Positions 9,717 to 19,328 of a stretch of DNA of 64,000 nucleotides are shown one piece after another. The position numbers and the translations under genes were made by a program. This stretch comes from Gemmatimonadota bacterium (lineage in GTDB: Bacteria > Gemmatimonadota > Gemmatimonadetes > Longimicrobiales > Gaopeijiaceae), in NCBI GenBank assembly GCA_022826005.1, contig JAJDVT010000015.1, positions 1 through 64,000 on the forward strand, given 5' to 3'. Numbering within the stretch: the stretch's first letter is position 1; each line of letters begins with the position of its first letter. The notes below the pieces were generated by a model, which saw nothing but the letters and a program-made list of their open reading frames with translations, did not search any database and was not told the origin of the DNA.

Positions 9717-10394
9717 GTGTCCCACTCCGCCGGGACCCCCGACCTGCTCAACTATGAACGGCGCTTCTGGCACCGCGGCGTGGCCCACGTCGCGGGTGTG
9801 GACGAGGTTGGGCGGGGTCCCCTGGCCGGGCCGGTCGTGGCCGCCGCCGTGATTCTGGCGGAGGGGGAGGAGGTGAACGGCGCCACCGACTCCAAGGCGC
9901 TGACGCCTTCCGACCGCCGGGAAATCGCGGCCGAGATTCACGGGCGCGCGGTCTCGGTGGCGCTGGGGGCTGCTTCGGTACGCGAGATCGACCGCTTCAA
10001 CATTCTGTGTGCGACAGCTCGTGCGATGACCCGTGCCCTCGACCGCCTGGCCGTGCAACCGGACCACGTGGTCGTGGATGGTCTGCCGGTGCGTGACCTG
10101 GCTCGCGAGCACGACGCCGTGATCGGTGGTGACGGGCTCGTCCATTCGGTGGCGTGCGCTTCGATCGTGGCCAAGGTGTGCCGAGACCGCCTCATGACCC
10201 GTCTTGCGCGCCGCTACCCCGGCTATGGGTGGGAGCAGAACATGGGGTATGGCACCCGGCGCCACAGGGAAGCCGTCCAGGAGCTGGGCCTGACACCCCA
10301 TCATCGCACCACCTTCGGGTTGCTCCAGCTGGAGTTGCCTCTGGGGTACGCGGGCCGGGCAGCCGATGTCCCGCCTGATGCGGCGGCGCGTTAG
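9717..10394 (+). CDS. rnhB: Ribonuclease HII
   Basis: A 225-residue enzyme that nicks RNA-DNA hybrids and removes misincorporated ribonucleotides. The DEDD active-site residues are in VDEVGRGPLAGP (Asp, Glu), VVDGLP and the ASIVAKVCRDRLM helix region; TDSKAL and YGWEQNMGYGTRRH are family hallmarks. It begins with GTG, 36 bases after rplS, and ends 9 bases before a tRNA gene. Confidence 0.95.
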   Translation: MSHSAGTPDLLNYERRFWHRGVAHVAGVDEVGRGPLAGPVVAAAVILAEGEEVNGATDSKALTPSDRREIAAEIHGRAVSVALGAASVREIDRFNILCATARAMTRALDRLAVQPDHVVVDGLPVRDLAREHDAVIGGDGLVHSVACASIVAKVCRDRLMTRLARRYPGYGWEQNMGYGTRRHREAVQELGLTPHHRTTFGLLQLELPLGYAGRAADVPPDAAAR

Positions 10395-10403
10395 CTTTCC
10401 GGT

Positions 10404-10476
<73 letters not shown>

Positions 10477-10568
10477 CTTGTCCCTTCGCGGGAGCCGGTG
10501 TTCGTACAGCGGCGGCGGACGCCAGAGGCTTCCCGGAGCCAGGTTTCCAGCGGCGTCTGGAGTGTGCC

Positions 10569-11615
10569 ATGAGCCCGCGTTCCTCGCTGTCGCTCTTCTC
10601 TGCGCTCGGCATCGGCCTTGGCGCCTGTTCCGGCGACCCCGGCGGCGCACAGCCGGAGATGCCCGGCCCGGACCCGCCCGCGCGGCCGGTCCCCTGCACC
10701 TTCGCCAATGCGACCTGCGCGGAGCGCATTGCTCTGGGCGGCGGCCTGTTCCTTCCCGCCTACACCACACACCTGCTCACGGCGGGCGACGCCGCGGTCA
10801 CAAGGGCACTCATCGTCGTACACGGCAACAACCGCAACCCGGACAACTACTTCGACAGCGGAGTCATGGCGGTGGCCAACGGAGGAGCAGCGGGTACGGT
10901 GGTCGTGGTCGCACCCCACTTTCAGACGAGCGACGACGATCCGGCGGCGGATGAACCGTTCTGGTCCAGCGCCGGATGGAAGCGCGGAAACCTGTCCAGA
11001 CCCGAGGGCCCGACGCCTCGCGTGAGCTCCTACGCCGCCCTCGACAGGATCGTGGAACTCCTGCTCGACGCCAGGCGTTTCCCGGCGCTGCGGCAAGTCG
11101 TTGTGGCGGGCCACTCGGCGGGTGGACAGGTCTTGCATCGCTTTGCGGCAACCAGCGGCGAGGAAGCGGCAGCGCGCGCGGGCGTGCGGTTCCGGTACGT
11201 GGTCACCAATCCCTCCACCTACCTCTACCTGGGCCCGGAGCGCGAAGGGCGCGAGGGGAACTTCACCGTTCCGGCGGGCGGCTGCGAAGACTATGACGAC
11301 TGGCACTACGGACTTGGCGACCGCAACAGCTACGCCGACGCGGTCGACGCGGACACGATCCGAGCCCGGCTGGTCCGTCGGGACGTGCGCATACTCCTCG
11401 GGGACGCCGACACGCTCAGCGCCTCGCTGGACCAGAGCTGCGGCGCTAACCTGCAGGGGACGAACCGTTACCTTCGCGGCCGCACCCTGGTCCGCTTCCT
11501 GAACGACTTCGACCCTGCACACGCTCACACCGAGATGATTGTGCCGGGCGTGGGGCATTCCAGCCGCTCGATGTGGCTCTCCCCGGTGGGTCGCGAGGCG
11601 CTCTTCGGGAATTGA
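10569..11615 (+). CDS. Exported alpha/beta-hydrolase lipoprotein
   Basis: A 348-residue protein with a signal peptide ending in a lipobox (IGLGACSG, Cys about residue 20). The alpha/beta-hydrolase core follows: ALIVVHGNNRNP for the oxyanion region, the nucleophile elbow VAGHSAGG (Ser), an acid candidate in LLGDADT, and the catalytic His in PGVGHSS near the C-terminus. Two Cys residues near PCTFANATC and others at CEDYDD and DQSCG may form disulfides. Substrate unknown; esterase or depolymerase-like activity at the cell envelope is plausible. No operon partners are evident. Confidence 0.75.
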   Translation: MSPRSSLSLFSALGIGLGACSGDPGGAQPEMPGPDPPARPVPCTFANATCAERIALGGGLFLPAYTTHLLTAGDAAVTRALIVVHGNNRNPDNYFDSGVMAVANGGAAGTVVVVAPHFQTSDDDPAADEPFWSSAGWKRGNLSRPEGPTPRVSSYAALDRIVELLLDARRFPALRQVVVAGHSAGGQVLHRFAATSGEEAAARAGVRFRYVVTNPSTYLYLGPEREGREGNFTVPAGGCEDYDDWHYGLGDRNSYADAVDADTIRARLVRRDVRILLGDADTLSASLDQSCGANLQGTNRYLRGRTLVRFLNDFDPAHAHTEMIVPGVGHSSRSMWLSPVGREALFGN

Positions 11616-11940
11616 CCGCGCGGGACGGGGGTCACCGGATGCCACGCCTGGAGCGTGCGCGGATCCCCGATATGCCATAAGTGACAAGTCGAGATGACAG
11701 TTTGTCCAGAGGAGCTTACATGTCGCCGTGTCTGCGAAGGTCGCCAGAGGTCCGGGAGAGCAGTAGGGGGGGCAACTTCCAGCCAGGGAGTGTATGCCGT
11801 AGTTTGAAAAATGGCCCTTGTGCTACTGCTGAATCCCGTAATCGGGGCGGCCGTCCGGCAGTTCGGGCGTTCATCCGCCGTCCCCGCCCGCTTCCACTTG
11901 CCGCGGCTGCGTGCGCCCGCGGGGATGGGTTGATACGACG
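11616..11940. other. 325-base gap before the FN3/barrel gene
   Basis: This stretch separates the hydrolase stop from the large FN3 gene. It holds a strong ribosome-binding site with a small ORF (annotated separately) and a short CCCG-TAAT-CGGG hairpin near 11836-11847. I see no tRNA, no convincing sigma-70 promoter with correct spacing, and no riboswitch motif I recognise. Confidence 0.4.
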
Positions 11941-11944
11941 ATGA
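11720..11944 (+). CDS. Small ORF overlapping the start of the FN3/barrel gene
   Basis: A 74-residue reading frame with an excellent Shine-Dalgarno sequence (AGAGGAG, 5-base spacer) before its ATG. Its TGA overlaps the ATG of the large gene as ATGA. The product is Arg/Ser-rich and resembles nothing I know. The large gene itself has only a weak ribosome site, so this ORF may act as a translational-coupling leader. It could also be fortuitous. Confidence 0.3.
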   Translation: MSPCLRRSPEVRESSRGGNFQPGSVCRSLKNGPCATAESRNRGGRPAVRAFIRRPRPLPLAAAACARGDGLIRR

Positions 11945-14900
11945 CTTCTCGAGGATCCGTGTTGTTCAGGGACTGCAGGCTCGCGTTGGTGTCCACGGCC
12001 GTGGCGTGTGCAGGTCTGGCCGCTCCGTCCAGTGCGATGGGGCACAGCCTCGCGCCGCCGCCCACGGCAGGGCCCATCTCCCCGGTGCCCGACACGAAGC
12101 ACGCGGACGCCGCTCGCCCTACGGTCTCCATGAGTGCTGCGCCTTCGGGGACAGGCCACGAGAGCTTCCTGCTGAGCATCACCTTTTCGGAGAGCGTCAC
12201 CGGATTCCGCCTCAGTGACATCGACCTCAATCGCGGCAGCCTTTCGAACCTCAGCGGCAGCGGGGCGGCGTACACCGTCACAATCGAACCACCGGACGAT
12301 TTCGAGGGTACGATCACGGTCACGATTGCAGACTCCGCCGCACAGAATGAACAGGACGAAGACAGCCAACTGGCACGGTACAGCTTCTTCGCCGACAACG
12401 TGCGGCCCGAACTGCACGACGCCTTCGTCGACGGCGACGAACTCGTCCTGGTCTTCGATGACGACCTCGACATTGCGTCGGTGCCGGGGACCCAGGACTT
12501 CCGTGTGCGCGTCGACGGGAGCACGGAAACCGTCTCGGACGTCGAAGTAGGCCGGGACGAGGTGACTCTGACCCTTGCCTCCCCCGTCGCCCACCGCGAC
12601 GAAGTCACGGTGAGCTACACGCCTGGAACACGCCCGCTCAGCGACGCCGTGGGCAACCGCGTCGAGGCCATCGTGCGGGAGCCCGTCACGAACAGGACCA
12701 GCCAGGGCGCCGGGGCACCCAGCGCCCCCCGGTCGTTGTCGGCGACCGCCGGCGGGACATCGGTGATCGAGTTGAGCTGGACCGCACCGGCCGATTCCGG
12801 CAGTGCAGCGGTCGACGGCTACCGCATCGAGGTTTCGAGCAATGCCGGACGAAGCTGGAGTGCTCTGGTTTCCGATACGCGCACCAGCGCCACCTCATAC
12901 AGTCATACGCGCCTCGCCGCACACACCACGCGCCACTACCGGGTCATGGCGATCAACGATTTCGGCGTGAGCGAGCCTTCCAATACAGCAAGCGCGACCA
13001 CGGTGGGCAGGGTGCCCGGGCCGCCGACCGGCCTGAGTGCCACTGCCGTGGGATCATCCCGCATCGACCTCAACTGGAGGGCTGCGCCCGGCGGGTCCGG
13101 CGGGGCGGTTACGGGATACCAGATCGAAGTCTCGGCCAACGGAGTGTCGGGATGGAGCACGCTCGTGTCGAACACACGCTCCACATCCACGCGCTATCCC
13201 CATGCGGGACTGGCGCCCGGCACCAGGCGCTTCTACCGAGTCTCGGCGATCAACCGGACGGGGGTGGGGTCGCCGTCCAACGTGGCCGGGGCCACGACCG
13301 GGGCGACGATCCCGGGGCGGCCTCTGAACCTGAGAGCCGGAGCAGCGAGCGGCCAGACCACCCTCACATGGACGGGACCGACAGAGACGGGCGGTTCAGC
13401 TGTTTCCGGGTATGCCATCGAGTCCTCCTCCGATGGCGGAAGCAGCTGGACCATCCTGGTAGCGAACACCCGCAGCACGGTCACCAGCTACATCCACCGG
13501 GGTCTCCCGCCCGGCAGTACGCGCCACTACCGGGTGGCCGCGATCAACAGCAGGGGACGGGGGCCGTATTCGAACGTTGTCCAGGCAACCACGCCGGCAA
13601 ACCTGCCCGGAAGACCGAGCAATCTGCGTTTCATCAGGCTGGAATCCACGAGCATCACCCTCGCCTGGAATCCCCCCTTGACGACCGGTGGCGCCGCCAT
13701 CACCGACTATCGGATCGAAGTTTCGCGCAATGGCGGCGTGAGCTGGCAGCTGGCGGCCACCACCGCCGCCACGAGCACGCAGTACACGCACACCGGCCTG
13801 GAACCATCGACCCCCTATCACTACCGGGTCGCGGCGGTCAACAGCGCAGGCGTTGGACCGTTCTCGGCACCCGCCGGCGCCACCACCGCCGCGGGCCTCC
13901 CGGGTGCGCCCCGGAACCTCAGCGCCAACGCGGTGGGATCGTCCCGCATCGATCTCAGGTGGACCCGGCCGGCCGACGATGGCGGGGCACGGATCACCGG
14001 CTACCGGATCGAAGTCTCCCAGGACCGGCGGAGGACCTGGAGCGTGCTGGACGATGTGACGGGAGCGAATACGACCAGGTACTCGCACACCGGGCTGCCG
14101 CCCAACACCACACGCCACTACCGGGTGTCCGCAGTCAACCGCTCGGGCGCGGGGCGTCCCTCCGGTGTCGACTGGGCGACGACCGCCCCGGATCTCCCGG
14201 CGGCACCCACGGCGCTCGAGGCCACGGCGGACGGCACCTCGCGGATCGACCTCTCATGGACCGCCCCTGGCGAAACGGGCGGGGTACCGCTTATCGGCTA
14301 CAGGATCGAGGTCTCGGAGAACGCCGGGAGGTCCTGGCGCGTCCTGGTACCGACCACGCGGTCCACCGGAACCACCTACTCGCACAGTGGTCTGCCGGCC
14401 GGGGCCACGCGTCACTACCGGATCTCAGCAATAAACCAGGTGGGCATCGGACAACCCTCCGGTGCGGCGGCCGCGACCACGGAGTCCTCGGTTCCCGGCG
14501 CGCCCACCGCGCTGTCCGCGGCGGCGAACGGCACGTCGCAGATCGATCTCCGCTGGAGGGCGCCGGACCACGATGGCGGCAGGCGCGTCAGCGGGTACCG
14601 CATCGAGGTCTCCGAGAACGGAGGCACCACCTGGAGCGACCTCGTCGCCAACACCGGGAACAGCAACACCGGCTACTCGCATACGGGCCTCGATCCCGCG
14701 ACCACCAGGCACTACCGGGTCTCGGCCATCAACGCCCTGGGCGCGGGCGAGCCATCCAACACCGCGACCGCCACCACCGACGCCACCGTGCCGGATGCTC
14801 CCACGGGGCTGGTCGCCACGGCCGTCGACGCCACACAGATAGACCTGTCGTGGACGGCGCCCGGCTACGACGGCGGGGCTCCGGTCATCGGCTACCGGAT

Positions 14901-16488
14901 CGAGGTGTCGGAGGACGGCGCCGCGTGGGCCAACCTCGTAGCCAACACGGGGGTGGCCACCACCAGCTTCCTGCACATCGGGCTGGAACCCGGCAGCACC
15001 CGCTACTACCGCGTCTCGGCCATCAATTCGGCCGGCATCGGAATGCCGTCCGGAGTGGCGAGCGCATCGACGGACGACGGGCGGCAGCGGTCGAGGCGGG
15101 TCGGCGAGAGCATCCTCCCGCACGCTGCCGCCGCGATGATGTCGAGCACGGTCTCGGCGATCGCCGCGCGCGTGGACGCGGTGGCGTTGCGCGACGGCGA
15201 ACGATTGCGGGCAAGTCTGGGCAGCGCGTCGTCGCTGCTCCAGGGCCCGGCCACGGGTGGAGCAGGGGGCGTCCCGGGCCGGTTCGGCGGCATGGGCCCC
15301 GGCCTGTCGGGGGCCGCCCGGCTTCTCGACGGAGCCTCCTTCGTGTTGCCGGTCGGCAATCAGATTGCACGGCAGGGGGGCATCATGGGCACGTTGTCGA
15401 CCTGGGGCGGCGGCGACTACGTCGGCATCGCCGAGCCGGAAGCGACCGACATCGAGTGGAACGGCAACCAGACCAACCTGCACGTGGGCGCGGACGTGCG
15501 CGTGCGCCCGGATGTTCTGGCCGGCGTGGCAGCCACCACGTCGTCGGGGAACTTCGACTTCACCGACCGCACGGGCTCGAACCCGGTTGCCGGTACCTAC
15601 GGCAACCGCCTCACCACCGTGAACCCCTATGGCGCCTGGCTGCTGGACGGCGAGGGATCGGTGGTCTGGGCGACTGCCGGATACGGCTGGGGCAACATCG
15701 AGATGGAGGACGAGCGCGTGGAGCACCGCACGACCGGCAGCAGCATCCTGAGCGGCGCGGCGGGAGGGAGCCATACACTGCTGACCAGCGGTCTGGGCAA
15801 CGTCAGGGTGAGGGGCGAGGGATGGATGGCGCGCCTGACCGTGAACGAAGCCGAGGAGATCGACTCGCTCACCCTGGACATGCAGCGGGCGCGGCTGCTA
15901 CTGGAGTGGTCGCAGGGATACCGGACCGAGCGCGGGGACGAGATCGCGTTCCTGCTCGAAGGCGGGATGCGCTACGACGCCGGCAGCGGGGCGCAGGGCA
16001 CCGGGGTCGAGGTCGGGAGCGGCATGCGGCTGGTGAACGCGGGACTCGGGGTGCGCCTGGAGGCGCGCGGAAGGGCGTTGCTGACGGGCCAGGAGGGCTA
16101 CCAGGAGTGGGGTGTGGGCGCGACGCTGCAGATTGACCCGGAGACACGGGGCGAAGGACTGTCGTTGCGGGTGGCTCCCACCTGGGGGGAGGCGGCAAGC
16201 GGTGCCCGGGAACTCTGGGAACGGGGCGTTGCCGAGATGGGGCGGGACGGTGCGGACCCCCTGGGTGGACGGCTGGACGCCGAGATCTCCTACGGTCTGC
16301 GCGGGTTCACGGGCACCCCGTACGGGGGACTGCTCCTCGCCGGCGAAGGGCTGCGCGCCTACAGCAGCGGGGTGCGCTACGATCTGGGAAGGGGACTGGG
16401 ACTGCGGGTGGAGGTGACCCGCCGCGAGGGCTCCTTCGGTCCGCCCGAGCACGCGATCGGACTGCGGGGACGGCTGCGCATGCCGTAG
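11941..16488 (+). CDS. Large surface protein: Ig-like + SwmB-like + eight FN3 modules + C-terminal beta-barrel
   Basis: A 1515-residue exported protein. Residues 1-38 form a signal peptide ending near APSSAMG. An Ig-like domain (about 55-130, ITFSESVTGFRLSDIDL) and a SwmB-like domain (about 150-245, LVLVFDDDLDIASVPGTQDF and VTLTLASPVAHRDEVTVSYT) follow. Eight fibronectin type III modules then occupy roughly residues 258-1045, each 98-99 residues, with conserved GYRIEVS and TRHYRVSAIN segments. A linker leads to a C-terminal domain of about 400 residues with alternating aromatic/hydrophobic strands (WATAGYGWGNIEM, EIAFLLEGGMRYD) ending IGLRGRLRMP, which looks like an autotransporter-type outer-membrane barrel. 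Likely displays FN3 modules on the cell surface for adhesion or polysaccharide contact. A GTG ten codons upstream is an alternative start. Confidence 0.85.
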   Translation: MTSRGSVLFRDCRLALVSTAVACAGLAAPSSAMGHSLAPPPTAGPISPVPDTKHADAARPTVSMSAAPSGTGHESFLLSITFSESVTGFRLSDIDLNRGSLSNLSGSGAAYTVTIEPPDDFEGTITVTIADSAAQNEQDEDSQLARYSFFADNVRPELHDAFVDGDELVLVFDDDLDIASVPGTQDFRVRVDGSTETVSDVEVGRDEVTLTLASPVAHRDEVTVSYTPGTRPLSDAVGNRVEAIVREPVTNRTSQGAGAPSAPRSLSATAGGTSVIELSWTAPADSGSAAVDGYRIEVSSNAGRSWSALVSDTRTSATSYSHTRLAAHTTRHYRVMAINDFGVSEPSNTASATTVGRVPGPPTGLSATAVGSSRIDLNWRAAPGGSGGAVTGYQIEVSANGVSGWSTLVSNTRSTSTRYPHAGLAPGTRRFYRVSAINRTGVGSPSNVAGATTGATIPGRPLNLRAGAASGQTTLTWTGPTETGGSAVSGYAIESSSDGGSSWTILVANTRSTVTSYIHRGLPPGSTRHYRVAAINSRGRGPYSNVVQATTPANLPGRPSNLRFIRLESTSITLAWNPPLTTGGAAITDYRIEVSRNGGVSWQLAATTAATSTQYTHTGLEPSTPYHYRVAAVNSAGVGPFSAPAGATTAAGLPGAPRNLSANAVGSSRIDLRWTRPADDGGARITGYRIEVSQDRRRTWSVLDDVTGANTTRYSHTGLPPNTTRHYRVSAVNRSGAGRPSGVDWATTAPDLPAAPTALEATADGTSRIDLSWTAPGETGGVPLIGYRIEVSENAGRSWRVLVPTTRSTGTTYSHSGLPAGATRHYRISAINQVGIGQPSGAAAATTESSVPGAPTALSAAANGTSQIDLRWRAPDHDGGRRVSGYRIEVSENGGTTWSDLVANTGNSNTGYSHTGLDPATTRHYRVSAINALGAGEPSNTATATTDATVPDAPTGLVATAVDATQIDLSWTAPGYDGGAPVIGYRIEVSEDGAAWANLVANTGVATTSFLHIGLEPGSTRYYRVSAINSAGIGMPSGVASASTDDGRQRSRRVGESILPHAAAAMMSSTVSAIAARVDAVALRDGERLRASLGSASSLLQGPATGGAGGVPGRFGGMGPGLSGAARLLDGASFVLPVGNQIARQGGIMGTLSTWGGGDYVGIAEPEATDIEWNGNQTNLHVGADVRVRPDVLAGVAATTSSGNFDFTDRTGSNPVAGTYGNRLTTVNPYGAWLLDGEGSVVWATAGYGWGNIEMEDERVEHRTTGSSILSGAAGGSHTLLTSGLGNVRVRGEGWMARLTVNEAEEIDSLTLDMQRARLLLEWSQGYRTERGDEIAFLLEGGMRYDAGSGAQGTGVEVGSGMRLVNAGLGVRLEARGRALLTGQEGYQEWGVGATLQIDPETRGEGLSLRVAPTWGEAASGARELWERGVAEMGRDGADPLGGRLDAEISYGLRGFTGTPYGGLLLAGEGLRAYSSGVRYDLGRGLGLRVEVTRREGSFGPPEHAIGLRGRLRMP
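12712..15075 (+). repeat. Eight tandem FN3-module repeats, 294-297 bp each
   Basis: Module boundaries, each starting at a [VLI]-P-x-[AR]-P codon run, fall at 13012, 13309, 13603, 13897, 14194, 14491 and 14788, giving spacings of 297, 294, 294, 297, 297 and 297 bases; the first module begins about 12715. Sequence identity between modules is high in the GYRIEVS and HYRVSAIN segments, which indicates duplication inside the gene. Confidence 0.9.
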
Positions 16489-16639
16489 CCGGCGGCCATG
16501 ACGGCATTGCCCGGTCCGCACACTCCGGCCGGGCCGCGCCGGCCCTCCGGCCGCCCTCCCCCTGTCCAGTTGCGGCTCGGCGCCCCACTATATCGGGAAG
16601 CACGTGATGACCGTCCCAACCCAGATGGAGTCGAAGACG

Positions 16640-19312
16640 ATGAGACGTATCCGTTTCACCACCGCACTCGTCCCGCTCGCCGCCCTCTTCGCGGTCGCGC
16701 TGCCGGCCGGCGCACTGATCGGGCAGGACACGACCGCCGACCAGACCGAGCCGCCTCAATCGGCGGCGGAGGCCATCCTGGCCTCCCCGGAGTGGATGCA
16801 GCCGCCGCAGGAGATCATGGACGCGGTGCTGGCGCCCCGCTACCTGAACATGAATCTGGGCTCCGCCAGTCCGGACAGGCGCTGGTTCCTTCATCAGGTG
16901 AGCGACGGCCAGGTCACCATGGACCGGTTTTCGCGCCCCTTCGACGAGCTGGGCGGCCAGTTCCTGGAACCCCAGGCCAATCGTTCCCGCCGGCTGTCGA
17001 CCCGGGGGGCGGTGGGGTACAAGCTGATTTCGGCGGCAGACGGTTCGGTCACCGACATCGAGGTGCCCCGTGACGCCCGCTTCTCGAACGCCAGCTGGTC
17101 GCCCGACGGCTCGCAGTTGGCGTTCTATGCGCACTACGACACCGAGACGCACATCTACGTGGCCGACCCCGAAAACGGGCGCTCCCGCCGTGTAACCCGC
17201 GAGCCCGTGCTCGCGACGATGGTGACCTCCTTCGAGTGGACCGCAAACGGGGAAGAGATCGCGACCGTCCTGATCCCCCAGGGCCGCGCGTCCCGGCCGA
17301 TGGAGCCCCCGGTTCCGCCCGGACCGCACGTCAAGCTGACCGAGGACGGAGCGAACAGGCTTCGCACCTACGCGAGCCTGATGGCCACGCCGTACGACGA
17401 GGAACTCCTCGAGTGGCACGTGACCGGGCAGCTTGCCACGGTCGCGGTCAGCAACCGGAGGGTGACGAGGATCGGCGAGCCGGCGATGATTCGCAGCTTC
17501 GATTTCTCGCCGGACGGCCGGCATGCACGCGTCACGACGATGCGCCGGCCCTTCAGCTACATTGTTCCGGTCAGCAGCTTCGGCCGCGTGGAGGAGATCT
17601 GGGACCGCGAGGGCAACGTCCTCGCCCAGCTCGACGAGACCGAACTCAACACCGGGATCCGCGGGACCCCGGGCGCGCCGGGCGTGGCGGGGGAAGAGGA
17701 GGAACCCGAGCGCCGCTCGATGTTCTGGCGGGCGGACGGGGCCGGGCTGACCTACCTGCAGATGGAGCCGGAGCCCGAGGAGGAGGAGGGGGAGGACACG
17801 GAAGAGGAGCCGGAGGAGGAGGAAGGCGAGCAGGAGCGACGCGCCACCCGCAAGGACCGGGTCATGCTCTGGGTGCCTCCTTTCGGTGAAGACGACGTGA
17901 GCGTGGTCTACGAGACCAGCCAGCGCATGTCCTCGCACCGGTACTCGGTGGGCTACGAGTGGCTCTTCGTGACGCGGCGGCCGGGTGGAGGCGGGGGTGG
18001 CGGACCGGCCGCTTTCCGCGGAGGCGGCGGCGGCAGGATCACCGAATACGCGGTGCGCCTCGACGAGCCCGAAACCACGTACACGATCACCGAGCGGAAC
18101 ACGAGCGACTTCTACGAGAATCCCGGCTCGCTGGTGATGACCAGCGGCGTCGGCGCGGGTGGCGCGTTCGCCGCCGTCGGTGGCGGCGGATCGTTCGTCG
18201 AGATGGGCGGCGAGCCGGGCAACGAGGTGGTCTTCCTGACCGGCACGATCTACCACGAGGATCCGCTGGAATCGTCGCCCCAGTCGTTCATGGACCGTGT
18301 GTCGGTGCGGACCGGCGAAAAGGAGCGCGTCTACGAGAGTTCCAACGACGGCCAGTACGAACGCATCGCGACCGTGCTGGACGCCGACGCCGGGAAGTTC
18401 GTCGTCCGCCGCGAGACCCCGACCGAAATCGGCCAGTCCTACCTGGTCGACGGTGACACGCGCACGCAGCTGACCAGCAACGTCGACTACACGCCCGACA
18501 TCACCAACGCGCCCCGCCAGCGCTTCACCGTGGAGCGCCCGGACGGCTTCCGCTTCCTCGTGAACGTCACGCTCCCGCCCGACTTCGTCGAGGGTGAGCG
18601 GCGCCCGGCGATGTTCTGGTTCTACCCCCGCGAGTACCAGGACCAGGAGTCGTACGACGAGCGCGGCCGGACCTACAACAAGAACTCGTTCCCGAACTTC
18701 GGCACCCGCTCGATGGAATACCTCATCCGGCTGGGTTACGTCGTGGTCGAACCCGACGCACCGATCGTCGGCGATGCGGGCGCGATGAACAACAACTACG
18801 AGCACGACCTGCGCAACAACCTCGCGGCCGTGATCGACGAGCTGGACGCGCGCGGCATCATCGACCGCCAGCGCCTCGGTCTGGGCGGGCACTCGTACGG
18901 CGCCTTCAGCACCCTGAACGCCATGGTCCACACCCCGTTCTTCAAGGCCGGGATAGCGGGTGACGGCAACTACAACCGCACCTTCACCCCGCTCGGTTTC
19001 CAGAGCGAAAGGCGGATCTTCTGGGATGCGCCCAACGTGTACCTGGACATGTCACCCTTCATGCATGCCAACGACCTGACGGGCGCTGTCCTGCTGTACC
19101 ACGGAATGCACGACCAGAACGTCGGCACCGCTCCCGACCACTCGCCGCGGCTCTTCCACGCCCTGAACGGGCTGGAGAAGACGGCCGCGATGTACATGTA
19201 TCCCTTCGAGGACCACGGTCCGGCAACCGTCGAGACGACCCTGGACCTGTGGGCCCGCTGGACCGCGTGGCTCGAGGTGCATCTGGCGAAGAAGGAGCGG
19301 CCGGTGACGTGA
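16640..19312 (+). CDS. Exported S9-family (prolyl oligopeptidase-like) peptidase
   Basis: An 890-residue protein with a signal peptide (ALVPLAALFAVALPAGALIG). The N-terminal half is a beta-propeller-like region with PD40-type units (FSNASWSPDGSQLAFYAH, IRSFDFSPDGRHARV). The C-terminal third is the alpha/beta-hydrolase catalytic domain: nucleophile Ser in GLGGHSYGAFS, Asp in YHGMHDQNVG, His in FEDHGPA. Unusual low-complexity inserts lie between: an acidic stretch of mostly Glu about residue 375-400 and a Gly-rich segment about 450-475. I chose the ATG at 16640 (GGAG upstream); 16625 and 16607 are in-frame alternatives. Probably a periplasmic dipeptidyl- or oligopeptidase acting on nutrient peptides. 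Confidence 0.88.
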   Translation: MRRIRFTTALVPLAALFAVALPAGALIGQDTTADQTEPPQSAAEAILASPEWMQPPQEIMDAVLAPRYLNMNLGSASPDRRWFLHQVSDGQVTMDRFSRPFDELGGQFLEPQANRSRRLSTRGAVGYKLISAADGSVTDIEVPRDARFSNASWSPDGSQLAFYAHYDTETHIYVADPENGRSRRVTREPVLATMVTSFEWTANGEEIATVLIPQGRASRPMEPPVPPGPHVKLTEDGANRLRTYASLMATPYDEELLEWHVTGQLATVAVSNRRVTRIGEPAMIRSFDFSPDGRHARVTTMRRPFSYIVPVSSFGRVEEIWDREGNVLAQLDETELNTGIRGTPGAPGVAGEEEEPERRSMFWRADGAGLTYLQMEPEPEEEEGEDTEEEPEEEEGEQERRATRKDRVMLWVPPFGEDDVSVVYETSQRMSSHRYSVGYEWLFVTRRPGGGGGGGPAAFRGGGGGRITEYAVRLDEPETTYTITERNTSDFYENPGSLVMTSGVGAGGAFAAVGGGGSFVEMGGEPGNEVVFLTGTIYHEDPLESSPQSFMDRVSVRTGEKERVYESSNDGQYERIATVLDADAGKFVVRRETPTEIGQSYLVDGDTRTQLTSNVDYTPDITNAPRQRFTVERPDGFRFLVNVTLPPDFVEGERRPAMFWFYPREYQDQESYDERGRTYNKNSFPNFGTRSMEYLIRLGYVVVEPDAPIVGDAGAMNNNYEHDLRNNLAAVIDELDARGIIDRQRLGLGGHSYGAFSTLNAMVHTPFFKAGIAGDGNYNRTFTPLGFQSERRIFWDAPNVYLDMSPFMHANDLTGAVLLYHGMHDQNVGTAPDHSPRLFHALNGLEKTAAMYMYPFEDHGPATVETTLDLWARWTAWLEVHLAKKERPVT

Positions 19313-19328
19313 TACCGGGGCGCCGGGG

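Noticed and set aside
13152-16136. A 994-codon frame overlapping the FN3/barrel gene
   Set aside because: Alternate frame of the repetitive FN3 region; the periodic coding signal clearly belongs to the FN3 frame.
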